Shown one piece after another: positions 1-6,838 of a stretch of 23,607 nt of DNA (within the stretch, counting starts at the first letter, position 1; every line of letters starts with the position of its first letter). The translations under genes and the position numbers were made by a program. The notes below the pieces were generated by a model, which saw nothing but the letters and a program-made list of their open reading frames with translations, had not been told where the DNA came from and did no database searches. The stretch is from a virus: positions 1-23,607 of IMG/VR virus record IMGVR_UViG_3300025543_000218; one strand, given 5' to 3'.

Positions 1-827
1 TGTCCACCTCTTGGCAGACTGCCCTCCTTCAGAGAGTCGTGCTTGGCTAAGATCATGTTGAGGACTTTAGGATTGCGGATAGCCGCCATGTCCTGCTGAC
101 TCTCAAGGTCAAAGCCCATAGTAGATGCCATGTTAACAGCATTCTGTAGATTAGTATCATACTTGTCGCCCCACTGCTTCTGTAGCTCGGCACGTTGCAT
201 CTCCATCTCGCTCTCAGACTGTAGCTGGAGTGTCTGGTTGGCTTGTGTTAGTTGATTGTTAGTGATGTCGGTATACGCTTGTGAAAGCTTCTGTGCTTGC
301 TCTTGGGAGATGCCAGCCTCATGGAAGGCATTCTGCCAGTTCTCAGCTAGTCCCTCGTCCCATCCCATGCCTTCTGGCAGGTTCTCTGGCTGGAGGTCGT
401 ATGCTGTGGCTGACTCTGGCACACCGATGGCTTGGCGATACGCTGCTATTTCTTCTGGGCTAGATCCTTCATTTGGAACTATGGCAGCATCTGGAGTTAG
501 AGCTTTCTTTCCTAACAGACCTTCAGCGTTCTTGAACCCTTTGATAAGCCCATCAAACGACTTGTATTTACCAATAAGACCAGCGTAGTCGCCCATCTCG
601 CTATCGGTAAGTGTTTGATTCCAGTCTCCTGTAAGCTCACCCTGTGAGTCATATAACTGGCTAATAAGCCCTCCAGACGGAGCTGCTTGAGCTTGACCAG
701 AGAATATGTCTGGTGTGGATGATGCAGGGGCTGCCTCCGTTGCGGGTGCTGCCTCTGTGGTTGGTGCTGGGGCTGCCTCCGTTGCTGGGGCTGCGCCACT
801 ATCGTATGTTGCGGTTTCTTCACTCAT
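1..827 (-). CDS. Capsid assembly scaffolding protein, partial (C-terminus off the left edge)
   Basis: An open frame of 275 codons reads leftward from ATG at 827 to the window edge without a stop. The N-terminus is a low-complexity Ala/Pro/Thr/Glu stretch (residues about 12-35, repeats of ATEAAPA type). A segment follows with 'GDYAGLIGKYKSFDGLIKGF', then 'AIGVPESATAYDL', and then a long Gln/Glu-rich, helix-prone region (about 165-220). This layout (disordered acidic start, 'YKS.dGLIKGF..ae.L', 'GvPe....Y.l') is what I know from podovirus scaffold/capsid assembly proteins, which fill the procapsid and leave or are cleaved before DNA packaging. It follows portal and two small genes in the same direction, where T7-like phages put scaffold; capsid should lie just beyond the left edge. 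The leader CATAACAAAACC before ATG has no Shine-Dalgarno sequence. A different frame in the first 300 bases gives a Pro/Gln-rich artefact. Confidence 0.8.
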   Translation of the reverse strand, partial: MSEETATYDSGAAPATEAAPAPTTEAAPATEAAPASSTPDIFSGQAQAAPSGGLISQLYDSQGELTGDWNQTLTDSEMGDYAGLIGKYKSFDGLIKGFKNAEGLLGKKALTPDAAIVPNEGSSPEEIAAYRQAIGVPESATAYDLQPENLPEGMGWDEGLAENWQNAFHEAGISQEQAQKLSQAYTDITNNQLTQANQTLQLQSESEMEMQRAELQKQWGDKYDTNLQNAVNMASTMGFDLESQQDMAAIRNPKVLNMILAKHDSLKEGSLPRGG

Positions 828-834
828 GGTTTTG

Positions 835-1266
835 TTATGGTTGATACTTCATGCCCTCGGCATCGTAGTTATTACAAAGTAGCTCATATTGATGGGCATA
901 CTTCTTATCGAAAGATTCTTTACTCCAGTTCTCCTTGCGCCACTCGACAACGTATGGATGCTCCTCACCGAACCATGCACCGTTCTTACCCATCTTGATT
1001 AGCTCCTGTGGGTATTGTGGTTCTGAACCAACATTAGGGTCATATGAACCAACATTAGGGTCATATGAACTATTCAATGGATCATCTGCGGTGGTTAGAG
1101 AGTTATTCTCCGCAAGTGCGTCAGCGGTCAGCTTGAGGTCTTCGATTTCAGCCTTGTGCTTCTTGAACTTCCAGTGCTTAAACTTGAGTTCATCGCCATC
1201 ATACCAAGCCAACAGCTTGTTACCTCGGTATGCCTTGCCGCCCCTTAAACTAATCTTGTCGCTCAT
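835..1266 (-). CDS. Hypothetical head-region protein (143 aa) with a tandem heptapeptide
   Basis: I do not recognise this protein. It is 143 residues, charged, with a Lys-rich N-terminal third ('KFKHWKFKKHKAEIEDLK', about 28-45) and an acidic, aromatic C-terminus with 'GAWFGEEHPYVVEWRKENW' (about 96-114). Residues about 67-80 are two perfect copies of SYDPNVG, encoded by a 21-bp tandem duplication. The start has AAAAAGGAC about 6 nt upstream, one of the better Shine-Dalgarno-like sites here. It overlaps the end of the upstream 78-aa gene by 17 nt and stops 8 nt before the scaffold ATG. The position between portal and scaffold suggests a minor head or connector-accessory protein; that is inference from context only. 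Confidence 0.75.
   Translation of the reverse strand: MSDKISLRGGKAYRGNKLLAWYDGDELKFKHWKFKKHKAEIEDLKLTADALAENNSLTTADDPLNSSYDPNVGSYDPNVGSEPQYPQELIKMGKNGAWFGEEHPYVVEWRKENWSKESFDKKYAHQYELLCNNYDAEGMKYQP
1025..1066. repeat. Perfect 21-bp tandem duplication inside a CDS
   Basis: Two identical 21-bp units lie head to tail at 1025-1045 and 1046-1066, and the next four bases (GAAC) begin a third. The unit is seven codons, so the frame is kept and the peptide SYDPNVG is doubled. Slippage or recent duplication is the likely origin. Confidence 0.95.
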
Positions 1267-1486
1267 GTGTTTGTCCTTTTTGTAATTTAACTAGCAACGA
1301 TACCACTGCTCGCTCACCGTCCTTGATGGCAGCACGATATGGGTCTACCACTCCGTTAGAGTCTGGTATGAATGTCCTCTCAATGAGTCCAACAGACTGT
1401 GTTAGATACTCAGTTAGGATTTTGCCCTCTGGCGTGTTGAGAGCCTTCTCACACGCCTTGGCTGTCTGTGCGTTTAGTTGTCTCAT
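1250..1486 (-). CDS. Hypothetical small protein (78 aa) downstream of portal
   Basis: I do not recognise it. I place the start at ATG 1486 (MRQLNAQTAK), 4 nt after the portal stop, because an AAGGGATG stretch lies just upstream and the alternative upstream start would run into portal. The protein looks mostly helical, with 'TPEGKILTEYLTQSVGLIERTF' in the middle and a basic C-terminus ('KLQKGQTHERQD'). It overlaps the next gene's start (1266) by 17 nt, so the head genes form a tightly packed operon. A small head protein is possible from position; the sequence does not show a function. Confidence 0.7.
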   Translation of the reverse strand: MRQLNAQTAKACEKALNTPEGKILTEYLTQSVGLIERTFIPDSNGVVDPYRAAIKDGERAVVSLLVKLQKGQTHERQD

Positions 1487-1490
1487 AAAT

Positions 1491-3122
1491 CTACATCCCT
1501 TGAGCCATAGCCTCTGGTAGCTGCCCACCGTTGGCTGCCGAAGCGTCCTTGGCTATGGCTGCTTTTTGAGCGGCTTGCTCCATCTGCATCTGCTGCTGTT
1601 GAGCTTCTGCACGGGCTTGTCGTGTTTCTTCTACATCGATCTCACGCTTGAGACCGTCCTCTGGTAGTCCAGCATTACGCCATCCTTGACGGAACTGCTT
1701 GTCTGAGTCCATGTTATCTAGGATAGCTGGATTCATTTCTGCTAGGGGTGTCTGAATCGCCATGTATTCGGCGTAGTTCATGTTAGTCTTAGCCTTGATG
1801 GCTAGTGAGATCCTGTTGTTGTATGCCACCTGTGGCAGTGGAACTGATCCCTCACCTAACAGCATGGTCAACTCCTCTGGTGGTTGTGGCATCTTGCCCT
1901 GTCTCCAGAGGATGCCAAAGATACGCATGAGCTTAGGGTCGAGATACTCGCTTGTTAGTGCAGAGAATGTTGGGGAGAACTGCATCACCTTCTCAGCCTC
2001 GCGCAGAGTTGCCTCGGTTGCTGTCATCTGTCTCTCAATCTGAGCGAACAGTCTGAACAGGTCACCATGCATGATCTCTTGGATGGTCTTCTTCTTCTCA
2101 GCGATACGGTCCTGTCCAATGTCATAGCGTCCAGATGTCGCCCACTCTCGTGGTGAGCGATTAGGGTCGATGTCGTTAACGTAGGTGATATCCAGTGCGC
2201 CAACGCCAATCTCACCTTCAAGACTCGCAGGAGCGAGTATAGGTGGGTTAGCAGCCTTCTCAGCTAGGACATCCATCTGCTTCTGGAGCAGTGAGAGCTT
2301 GTGTGCCTCTGGCAATGCTATCCACGTAGGTGCAAAACCGTATGGACTCGTGCCCCACTTGAGGTAGCGGGTAACATGGGCTGGCATTTCATAGTAGCCC
2401 TGCTTGGAGACAGTCTTCTTGCTGTCTTCTTCGATACAGCACATGTAGAACGGGAAGTCTTGATCCTCGTCCCATGGCTTGGTCTTCTCGACCATGATGA
2501 TAAACGTGTGCAGATCGTTCTTCTTGGGGTCTTTGACCTCCTTCTGTAGCTTCTCGCTTAGATTCTCAATGCCAAATTCGGTAGCTGCTGCTGCTGCTGT
2601 GTAGCTTGACTCGTAGACCACCTCGTTACACCTGCCACGGTGATCGTTGCCGATGTAGTAGCTACCCACATTGAGGTTGCGGAAGTTTAATTGGTCGTAG
2701 TCCTCGTCCCACTCGCTGAAGTCACAAGCTGTGCCGAATGCTGCACGCTCAAGATATGTCTCTTGGATGGACGTGTAGAAGTTAGATTGATCTAACCGAT
2801 ACGTGATCTCCTCTGAGCATTCGCGGTAGAACTTGATAGCTGCGTCATTGTCCTCCAGTCCCTTGGGTGGTGTGAGGTTGTGCCAGACTTCCTCGCGTGG
2901 AGTGACTAGTGAGCAGAATCCATTTGCCAGTTGTAGGCATGAGATCCTCAGTGTGCTGTCGTGAAGCTCTGCTGAGTTAATTAGGCTTGGGAAGCTCCCG
3001 TGACTGCTGTCAGTGATCTTACGAGGCATAGACAGCTCTGCTATCTCATCCCACAGCTGCTCGTGTGGTGTCCGATACTGGCGTAGAGCGTCACGCCTAC
3101 TGATGACGTAGTCGCCTGTCAT
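1491..3122 (-). CDS. Portal protein (head-to-tail connector, T7 gp8-like)
   Basis: The 543-aa protein matches the podovirus head-to-tail connecting protein family in length and texture. It starts with 'ISRRDALRQYRTPHEQLWDEIAELSMPR', then 'DSTLRISCLQLANGFCSLVTP' (about 54-74) and 'ERAAFGTACDF'. A middle region has 'YNNRISLAIKAK', and the Gln/Ala-rich C-terminal tail ('RAEAQQQQMQMEQAAQKAA', about 503-521) is typical of the family's flexible end. The dodecameric portal forms the DNA channel at one head vertex, binds terminase during packaging and later the tail. The stop of the upstream 67-aa gene overlaps its ATG (TAATG), so translation is probably coupled. Order TerS-TerL-small gene-portal-scaffold agrees with the assignment. 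Confidence 0.9.
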   Translation of the reverse strand: MTGDYVISRRDALRQYRTPHEQLWDEIAELSMPRKITDSSHGSFPSLINSAELHDSTLRISCLQLANGFCSLVTPREEVWHNLTPPKGLEDNDAAIKFYRECSEEITYRLDQSNFYTSIQETYLERAAFGTACDFSEWDEDYDQLNFRNLNVGSYYIGNDHRGRCNEVVYESSYTAAAAATEFGIENLSEKLQKEVKDPKKNDLHTFIIMVEKTKPWDEDQDFPFYMCCIEEDSKKTVSKQGYYEMPAHVTRYLKWGTSPYGFAPTWIALPEAHKLSLLQKQMDVLAEKAANPPILAPASLEGEIGVGALDITYVNDIDPNRSPREWATSGRYDIGQDRIAEKKKTIQEIMHGDLFRLFAQIERQMTATEATLREAEKVMQFSPTFSALTSEYLDPKLMRIFGILWRQGKMPQPPEELTMLLGEGSVPLPQVAYNNRISLAIKAKTNMNYAEYMAIQTPLAEMNPAILDNMDSDKQFRQGWRNAGLPEDGLKREIDVEETRQARAEAQQQQMQMEQAAQKAAIAKDASAANGGQLPEAMAQGM

Positions 3123-3325
3123 TAACCTAAGTTAGTGTTGCCGCCGTATCCACCAGTCTCACCAGCGAATTGTGTCTGTGCGGCTTTGCGCTTCTTCTTG
3201 AGTTCCTTCTCAAAGTTAGATGCTCCACCCTCGGAGTCTGTCTCTAGGTCTACGAGTTGTGCTTGTGGAGCTACTGGCTTAGGTGCTTCAGGTGCTTTAG
3301 GTTTCGATCCCATGATGGGAGTCAT
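3122..3325 (-). CDS. Small hypothetical protein between TerL and portal (67 aa)
   Basis: The protein has an Ala/Pro/Lys-rich N-terminal half ('KPKAPEAPKPVAPQAQLVDL'), an acidic 'ETDSEGGASNFEKELKKKRKAAQTQFAGETGG' type middle and a Gly/Asn-rich end. Small disordered proteins of this look sit between terminase and portal in many podoviruses, without a proven role; some carry the label 'structural'. Its stop TAA shares one base with the portal ATG. ATG at 3325 or ATG at 3313 could be the start; neither has a Shine-Dalgarno sequence. I kept the longer one. Confidence 0.7.
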   Translation of the reverse strand: MTPIMGSKPKAPEAPKPVAPQAQLVDLETDSEGGASNFEKELKKKRKAAQTQFAGETGGYGGNTNLG

Positions 3326-3356
3326 ACTAACGGAAATCTAACAACGTGTCAAGCAC

Positions 3357-4679
3357 CTAGAGAGACTTGCCAAAGCTTGCCTTGGCTCGTCCTAGTGCCT
3401 TGGGAGTCATGCTGCCCATGACCAGTCCATTCTTGAGTGCTTCACCCCAATAGCCAAAGGCATCAGCGAAGTGTGAACACCAGTCATGGACGACCACGTT
3501 AGTTACCCTACCATCTTTTTTGTCCTCGCGGTTGTGGTAGTTCTCCAGTGCATCAATCAGCCCGTCTTCAACATCCACTCGCTTATGGAAGAATATAGAG
3601 CTAAACATATCCTTCATGGAGCGTATGCGCTTCTCCTCAGCCCCAAAGCCAGCATTAGGTAGCACGACCACGTTCTTGAGTCCTGCGTCAAATAGTTTGG
3701 CTTGGAAGCTCATGTTGTCAGCACCTCGTGTGCGACCGTCATGTGGCAGGAAGTGTTGACCATAATTGTAGCCCTTGTCTAACATGTGAGCCACGCGCTC
3801 TGCTGTTGTCATGTTGAGATTAAAGTCACAGTCGATGACCTTGTATGTTAGATTGTGTTGATCCCTCGCCCAGTAGATGCACACAGTGTTCTCTGGAGAT
3901 CCCAGATCCCATGTCGTGTGGACTAGCTGACTGCCATCGTTGCCAAAGTCTAAGATGCGTCCTTGATCTCTCGCCTCGTTGATCTCCTTGGAGTAGATAG
4001 CTCCAGCCCTTGGGACATCGAAGTTACACTCCATCTCCTGTGAGTATGCGTCCTCGCCAATCTTGGCTCGTATCTCACCCAAGTCATCATCGGACACTAT
4101 GCCTGTCTCGGAAGCCTTGAGGACTAGCCCATAGCTGTCCTGTGGCTTCTCCTTGGCAGCCTGTAGGCTCTTGTAGAGGTTGCTGCGACCCTTGGGCGTT
4201 CCCATGCGGATATGCCAGCCCTTGTAATCTAACAGACATGGCAGGATGACATAGGTGAACGCTGACTGCGGTATGTCATCGTCCTCATCGCTGACCACGC
4301 CATCGAAGTAGAGTCCACGCATACGCTCGTAGTTCTCACCAGAGAATAGTCGGATCTCAGACCTGTTAGGAAATGTGATCTTGAGTTCACTGTGGTTGAC
4401 CACAATGTTAGGTATGTTAGCAGTGAAGGACACTAGGTAGCTCCAGCTTACGGATTTCGCTTGGGAGAGTGTCGGACAAATATAACTATACCTTAATGGT
4501 GCTGTGTCCATGCCCTTACGCTTGTGGGTCATAGCCTCCAGTATCAGCTTCTGGATCACCGCCACCGTCTTCCCTGCTCGCCTGTGGGCAACGATAGTCA
4601 TCCACCTCCGCTTGCACTGGAGGAACTCACGGAACGGAGCGCGAGGTCTGATCTCAATGTCGAGTGTCTTACTCTGCAT
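3357..4679 (-). CDS. terL: Terminase large subunit (ATPase and nuclease)
   Basis: TerL pumps DNA into the procapsid and cuts the concatemer. Counting from the upstream TTG at 4688, the motifs are: Walker A-like AHRRAGKT (34-41), Walker B-like strand 'YFDGVVSDEDD' (127-137), coupling motif GTP in 'RMGTPKGR' (161-168), and an RNase H-type nuclease half with 'TTWDLG' (D261), 'LPHDGR' (D317) and the end motif 'HDWCSHFADAFGYW' (401-414). The 440-443 aa length is normal. I chose ATG at 4679 (MQSKTLD); TTG at 4688 is the alternative. The gene starts inside the 3' end of TerS, the usual coupling. The doubled Asp run after the Walker B Glu is unusual but the core residues are present. Confidence 0.92.
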   Translation of the reverse strand: MQSKTLDIEIRPRAPFREFLQCKRRWMTIVAHRRAGKTVAVIQKLILEAMTHKRKGMDTAPLRYSYICPTLSQAKSVSWSYLVSFTANIPNIVVNHSELKITFPNRSEIRLFSGENYERMRGLYFDGVVSDEDDDIPQSAFTYVILPCLLDYKGWHIRMGTPKGRSNLYKSLQAAKEKPQDSYGLVLKASETGIVSDDDLGEIRAKIGEDAYSQEMECNFDVPRAGAIYSKEINEARDQGRILDFGNDGSQLVHTTWDLGSPENTVCIYWARDQHNLTYKVIDCDFNLNMTTAERVAHMLDKGYNYGQHFLPHDGRTRGADNMSFQAKLFDAGLKNVVVLPNAGFGAEEKRIRSMKDMFSSIFFHKRVDVEDGLIDALENYHNREDKKDGRVTNVVVHDWCSHFADAFGYWGEALKNGLVMGSMTPKALGRAKASFGKSL

Positions 4680-5046
4680 CGCCGCCAATGATGATTCGTG
4701 TGTTTACTTCCTGCTTCATGTCCACATCGATCTTATCGCTGTATTTCTTGGGTAGTATCTTGCTCATCACCCACTTGCGAGCATCAATCCGCAACCTGTC
4801 CCGCTGTGTATCGCCAGTGTCATTGTCAGCAATATCAACTATCTCCTCACCTAACCATTCAGCCTGTTCTTGCCGTGACTTCTCGTATTGCTCACGAAAT
4901 TCATCGTTAGTGTAAATGAATTTAAATACGTTCTGTGCTGCTGGAAGGTGCTTATCACTACATATTTTGCGTAGTGATTCACCAGTTGAGATGCGTGTAA
5001 GTATCTCAGCTTGAACAGCTTCAGTCATTTTGCTCGGTCTACCCAT
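4669..5046 (-). CDS. terS: Terminase small subunit
   Basis: The 125-aa protein begins 'MGRPSKMTEAVQAEILTRIS' with a helix-turn-helix-like N-terminus ('GESLRKICSDKHLP', about 32-45). The conserved run 'YEKSRQEQAEWLGEEIVDIA' and 'RDRLRIDARKWVMSKILPKKYSDK' identify the common terminase small subunit type that recognises phage DNA and loads TerL. It lies directly upstream of TerL and overlaps it by about 11 nt. Its ATG overlaps the 3' end of the GIY-YIG gene by 8 nt, so it depends on the same transcript. The leader AATTTACAAC before ATG has no Shine-Dalgarno sequence, so reinitiation after the upstream gene is likely. Confidence 0.88.
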   Translation of the reverse strand: MGRPSKMTEAVQAEILTRISTGESLRKICSDKHLPAAQNVFKFIYTNDEFREQYEKSRQEQAEWLGEEIVDIADNDTGDTQRDRLRIDARKWVMSKILPKKYSDKIDVDMKQEVNTRIIIGGDAE

Positions 5047-5575
5047 GTTGTAAATTATATTCGTTTAGTGATTCATTCTTGATCCAGCTAACATCAGACC
5101 CACTTAGCTCAAACCACTCACCTCTAAGCCTCTTGCTCTTAAATTTGTCGTGTAGCCAAGCCTCAAAGGCTGAGACTGCCTCAACCTTCCAGTTTAGAGT
5201 TATCATTGGGTCTTGGTGCTGTAGCGTCTTCTCTCTAGCTTTAGGTTTTCTAGACCTGCCTATCTTCCAGACATCGCTTACTCCGTGGTGCATTAAGTAA
5301 ATATAAGTTGAGGCATAGTTTATGCCCACCATCTTTCTGATGCTCTCCTTGGACTTGCCTTGTGGTTTGTTGAACTTAGAATGACGAGAGTCTACAAGCT
5401 CCTTTATTAACTTGACGGCTTGGATCTTATCACTATCGGAGACATCATCCCTTGATGCTACAGACACCAGTAAGCCAATGCGCTCAAGGTGAGTCATGAT
5501 CTTTCGATCTTGATCCTCCTTATGCACCAGCTTGTCAGCCTCAATTAGTGTAATTACTTTCTTTATGTTGCTCAT
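5039..5575 (-). CDS. GIY-YIG superfamily protein (T5orf172/Mug113-type)
   Basis: Counting from ATG 5575 (MSNIKKV, 178 aa), the C-terminal half holds 'YIYLM' (91-95, the GIY strand), 'WKIGRS' (103-108, the YIG strand) and 'FEAWLHDKFKSKRLRGEWFEL' (137-157). This order matches the T5orf172/Mug113 branch of the GIY-YIG nuclease fold. The N-terminal 70 residues are helical and charged, with no known domain visible. Members may be free-standing nucleases or inactive DNA-binding proteins; the key arginine (R107 region) and glutamate (E138 region) seem present, so activity is possible. A TTG upstream (5608) could extend the frame, but a strong promoter covers it, so I prefer ATG 5575. It is the first gene of the packaging operon, an unusual place for a nuclease; a role in packaging cleavage is speculation. 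Confidence 0.75.
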   Translation of the reverse strand: MSNIKKVITLIEADKLVHKEDQDRKIMTHLERIGLLVSVASRDDVSDSDKIQAVKLIKELVDSRHSKFNKPQGKSKESIRKMVGINYASTYIYLMHHGVSDVWKIGRSRKPKAREKTLQHQDPMITLNWKVEAVSAFEAWLHDKFKSKRLRGEWFELSGSDVSWIKNESLNEYNLQHG

Positions 5576-5578
5576 GCC

Positions 5579-5613
5579 AGTTAACAGTATAGTTTTTATA
5601 CCTAACAAGTCAA
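5579..5613 (-). promoter_or_regulatory. Strong sigma70-like promoter for the packaging/head operon
   Basis: On the minus strand TTGACT (5613-5608) and TATACT (5591-5586) are 16 bp apart; both match consensus in five of six bases. The predicted start near 5579 leaves about 4 nt before ATG 5575, so the mRNA would be almost leaderless. It fits the only gap between the nuclease gene and the GIY-YIG/terminase operon. Confidence 0.6.
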
Positions 5614-5652
5614 TCGTGAACTTAGCATCATATTTACGACATTTTCACGATT
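5612..5652. promoter_or_regulatory. Inverted repeat upstream of the packaging-operon promoter
   Basis: AATCGTGAA (5612-5620) and TTCACGATT (5644-5652) form a perfect 9-bp inverted repeat with a 23-bp spacer. The left arm touches the -35 box. Reading the minus strand, two related direct copies, TCGTGAAAATG and TCGTAAATATG (9 of 11 identical), lie inside it. The right arm overlaps the stop of the nuclease gene. There is no U-run after it, so I favour a regulator-binding site (activator or repressor of late genes) over an intrinsic terminator. Confidence 0.45.
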
Positions 5653-6133
5653 TTGCCCACAACCTGTGATCCAGTGCCAGTATGTCATCGGTGCGGATAA
5701 CTGTTAGGAGATCCTTGCGACCTTTGCGTTGGTAGAGATTGTAGAGTGCATCTAGTGGGCAGTCAACATACTCAAACTGGCACAGGCTCTTGGCTAACTC
5801 CTTCAGATCCTCACGCTTGACAATGAGGAAGTCATCCGCTCGCTCAAATGCTAAGTAGTCCAGCTTCTCAGCCAGCAGCCAGCCAACTCGACCAGCCACG
5901 TTGTTTAGCTCCAGCCACCTCCGTTCGTCCTGTGTGTCGGTGTCACCACGGCTGACTCGCCCCAGTGCCTTTACATCGAAAGTGCCGAAGCTCGTGACAA
6001 AGTCAATATGTTCGAACTGCTCCTGTCGAGTAGCTCGCCGCGCCTCTGGATCTCGCAGCTTCAGCAGAGCCTCAAACTCTGCCTCCACTGCTTGACCTCT
6101 ATTCCATGCTGGTGTCTTAGCGTAGAAGGACAT
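5645..6133 (-). CDS. Predicted PD-(D/E)XK-fold nuclease (162 aa)
   Basis: Residues 17-21 (EAEFE) supply an N-terminal acidic helix, 'HIDFVTSFGTFDVKALGR' (42-59) gives the core D44...D53-x-K55 pattern of the PD-(D/E)XK fold, and 'WLELNNVAGRVGWLLAEKLDYLAFE' (73-97) has the look of the strand-helix after the active site in restriction-type and Holliday-resolvase-type nucleases. No target or partner is visible. Small phage nucleases of this type may process replication intermediates or host DNA. Its start overlaps the end of the MarR-like gene by 17 nt, so regulator and nuclease are translated from one mRNA. I am fairly sure of the fold and unsure of the role. Confidence 0.6.
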   Translation of the reverse strand: MSFYAKTPAWNRGQAVEAEFEALLKLRDPEARRATRQEQFEHIDFVTSFGTFDVKALGRVSRGDTDTQDERRWLELNNVAGRVGWLLAEKLDYLAFERADDFLIVKREDLKELAKSLCQFEYVDCPLDALYNLYQRKGRKDLLTVIRTDDILALDHRLWAKS

Positions 6134-6365
6134 CTCGACCGTTTTCTGTTAGGGTGATTACAGTCTTCCGCCTGTCCAGCTTGCTTGGAACTCGCTTGGC
6201 TAGGTCTAGCTCCTCGAACCTGTCGATGATAGCTGTCAAGCTAACCTTTGATAGATTCTCGAAGGCTATCTGGGAGATTGTTAGATCCTCCTCCACTAGC
6301 CGTTCCAGTGCGTAAACTTCTCGTAATGTCTTTAGTCCTAGTTTTAGGTATTTTTTTGTATCCAT
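6117..6365 (-). CDS. Small MarR-type winged-helix regulator (82 aa)
   Basis: The protein reads like the DNA-binding core of MarR: helix-turn-helix 'TISQIAFENLSKVSLTAIIDRFEELDLAKR' (about 29-58), then the wing with the family signature 'DRRKTVITLTENGRDVL' (64-80). Full MarR proteins are about 140 aa and dimerise through N- and C-terminal helices; here these are nearly absent, so it is a minimal version. It ends inside the start of the nuclease gene and begins 1 nt after the 37-aa peptide gene. It may control the phage's own promoters (for example the dyad at 5612-5652) or host genes; this is inference. Confidence 0.65.
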   Translation of the reverse strand: MDTKKYLKLGLKTLREVYALERLVEEDLTISQIAFENLSKVSLTAIIDRFEELDLAKRVPSKLDRRKTVITLTENGRDVLLR

Positions 6366-6366
6366 T

Positions 6367-6480
6367 TTAGTGTTCGTTTTTATCTATATCTTCAAGCACG
6401 TCTTTAGCTATCATCATGCCCACAACAAATGCGCTGATGGGTATGATACATATAATTGATATGATGATTAGTATCCACAT
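6367..6480 (-). CDS. Single-helix membrane micropeptide (37 aa)
   Basis: ATG 6480 to TAA 6367 encodes a peptide starting MWILIIISIICIIPISAF, then 'VVGMMIAKDVLEDIDKNEH'. Residues 2-24 are one strongly hydrophobic helix and the tail is charged, so it should sit in the inner membrane with a short cytoplasmic or periplasmic tail. It lies 1 nt after the 41-aa gene's stop and 1 nt before the MarR-like ATG, with no gap for anything else. The packing and the clean hydrophobic pattern support a real gene. Superinfection exclusion or a lysis accessory are possible roles but nothing shows which. Confidence 0.55.
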   Translation of the reverse strand: MWILIIISIICIIPISAFVVGMMIAKDVLEDIDKNEH

Positions 6481-6481
6481 G

Positions 6482-6607
6482 TTATTGCTCTATCTCGTTC
6501 ATTGTTTTAATAACCAGATCTTTCATCTGGTCTTGTGTTAGGTTCTGGCGGTCTAACAAGTATGCTAGTGCCGCCAATATCGTTGTCGTTTGTTTTTTAT
6601 TTTTCAT
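6482..6607 (-). CDS. Small hypothetical protein (41 aa)
   Basis: ATG 6607 to TAA 6482 encodes 41 residues: a Lys-rich start (MKNKKQTTT), a helical middle 'ILAALAYLLDRQNLTQDQMKDL' type segment and an acidic end. ATGA overlaps the upstream 76-aa gene (TGA 6606-6604), the classic translational coupling signature and the main evidence that it is real. No family recognised. Confidence 0.55.
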   Translation of the reverse strand: MKNKKQTTTILAALAYLLDRQNLTQDQMKDLVIKTMNEIEQ

Positions 6608-6834
6608 GATATTCTTGATTCTTCCCAAAGTGCCTGTAGTGCCTCCTCGGTCTGTTCTTCTGTTAGTTCGATCTCCTCGTCTCCAAGGAATGCTGACTGG
6701 ATCTCTACCTCATCTGGATCATCTGGAGTGCACTCTCCGTAGTAGCCCTTCATGCCTTGCTGTCCACGTATGCAGTAGCCATTGATCTGGATGATACGGT
6801 CTTGCTCGTCAAATATAATTGTTTGTAGGTTCAT
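6604..6834 (-). CDS. Acidic hypothetical protein (76 aa)
   Basis: Not recognised. The 76-aa product is very acidic: 'GECTPDDPDEVEIQ' (33-46) and 'GDEEIELTEEQTEEALQALWEE' style C-terminus. The N-terminus 'MNLQTIIFDEQDRIIQINGY' looks like a beta hairpin. Strong acidity in a small early protein is a feature of DNA mimics and of inhibitors that bind host proteins, but charge alone proves nothing. It begins 4 nt after the 32-aa gene's stop (leader ACTAACACC, no Shine-Dalgarno) and overlaps the following 41-aa gene by 4 nt. Confidence 0.65.
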   Translation of the reverse strand: MNLQTIIFDEQDRIIQINGYCIRGQQGMKGYYGECTPDDPDEVEIQSAFLGDEEIELTEEQTEEALQALWEESRIS

Positions 6835-6838
6835 GGTG

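Noticed and set aside
512-823. A Pro/Gln/His-rich minus-strand frame at the left end
   Set aside because: It is a frame-shifted reading of the scaffold gene's Ala/Pro repeats; the scaffold frame continues without a stop to the edge.
5612-5652. Intrinsic terminator at the inverted repeat
   Set aside because: The loop is 23 nt and no U-run follows on either strand; a regulatory site fits better.
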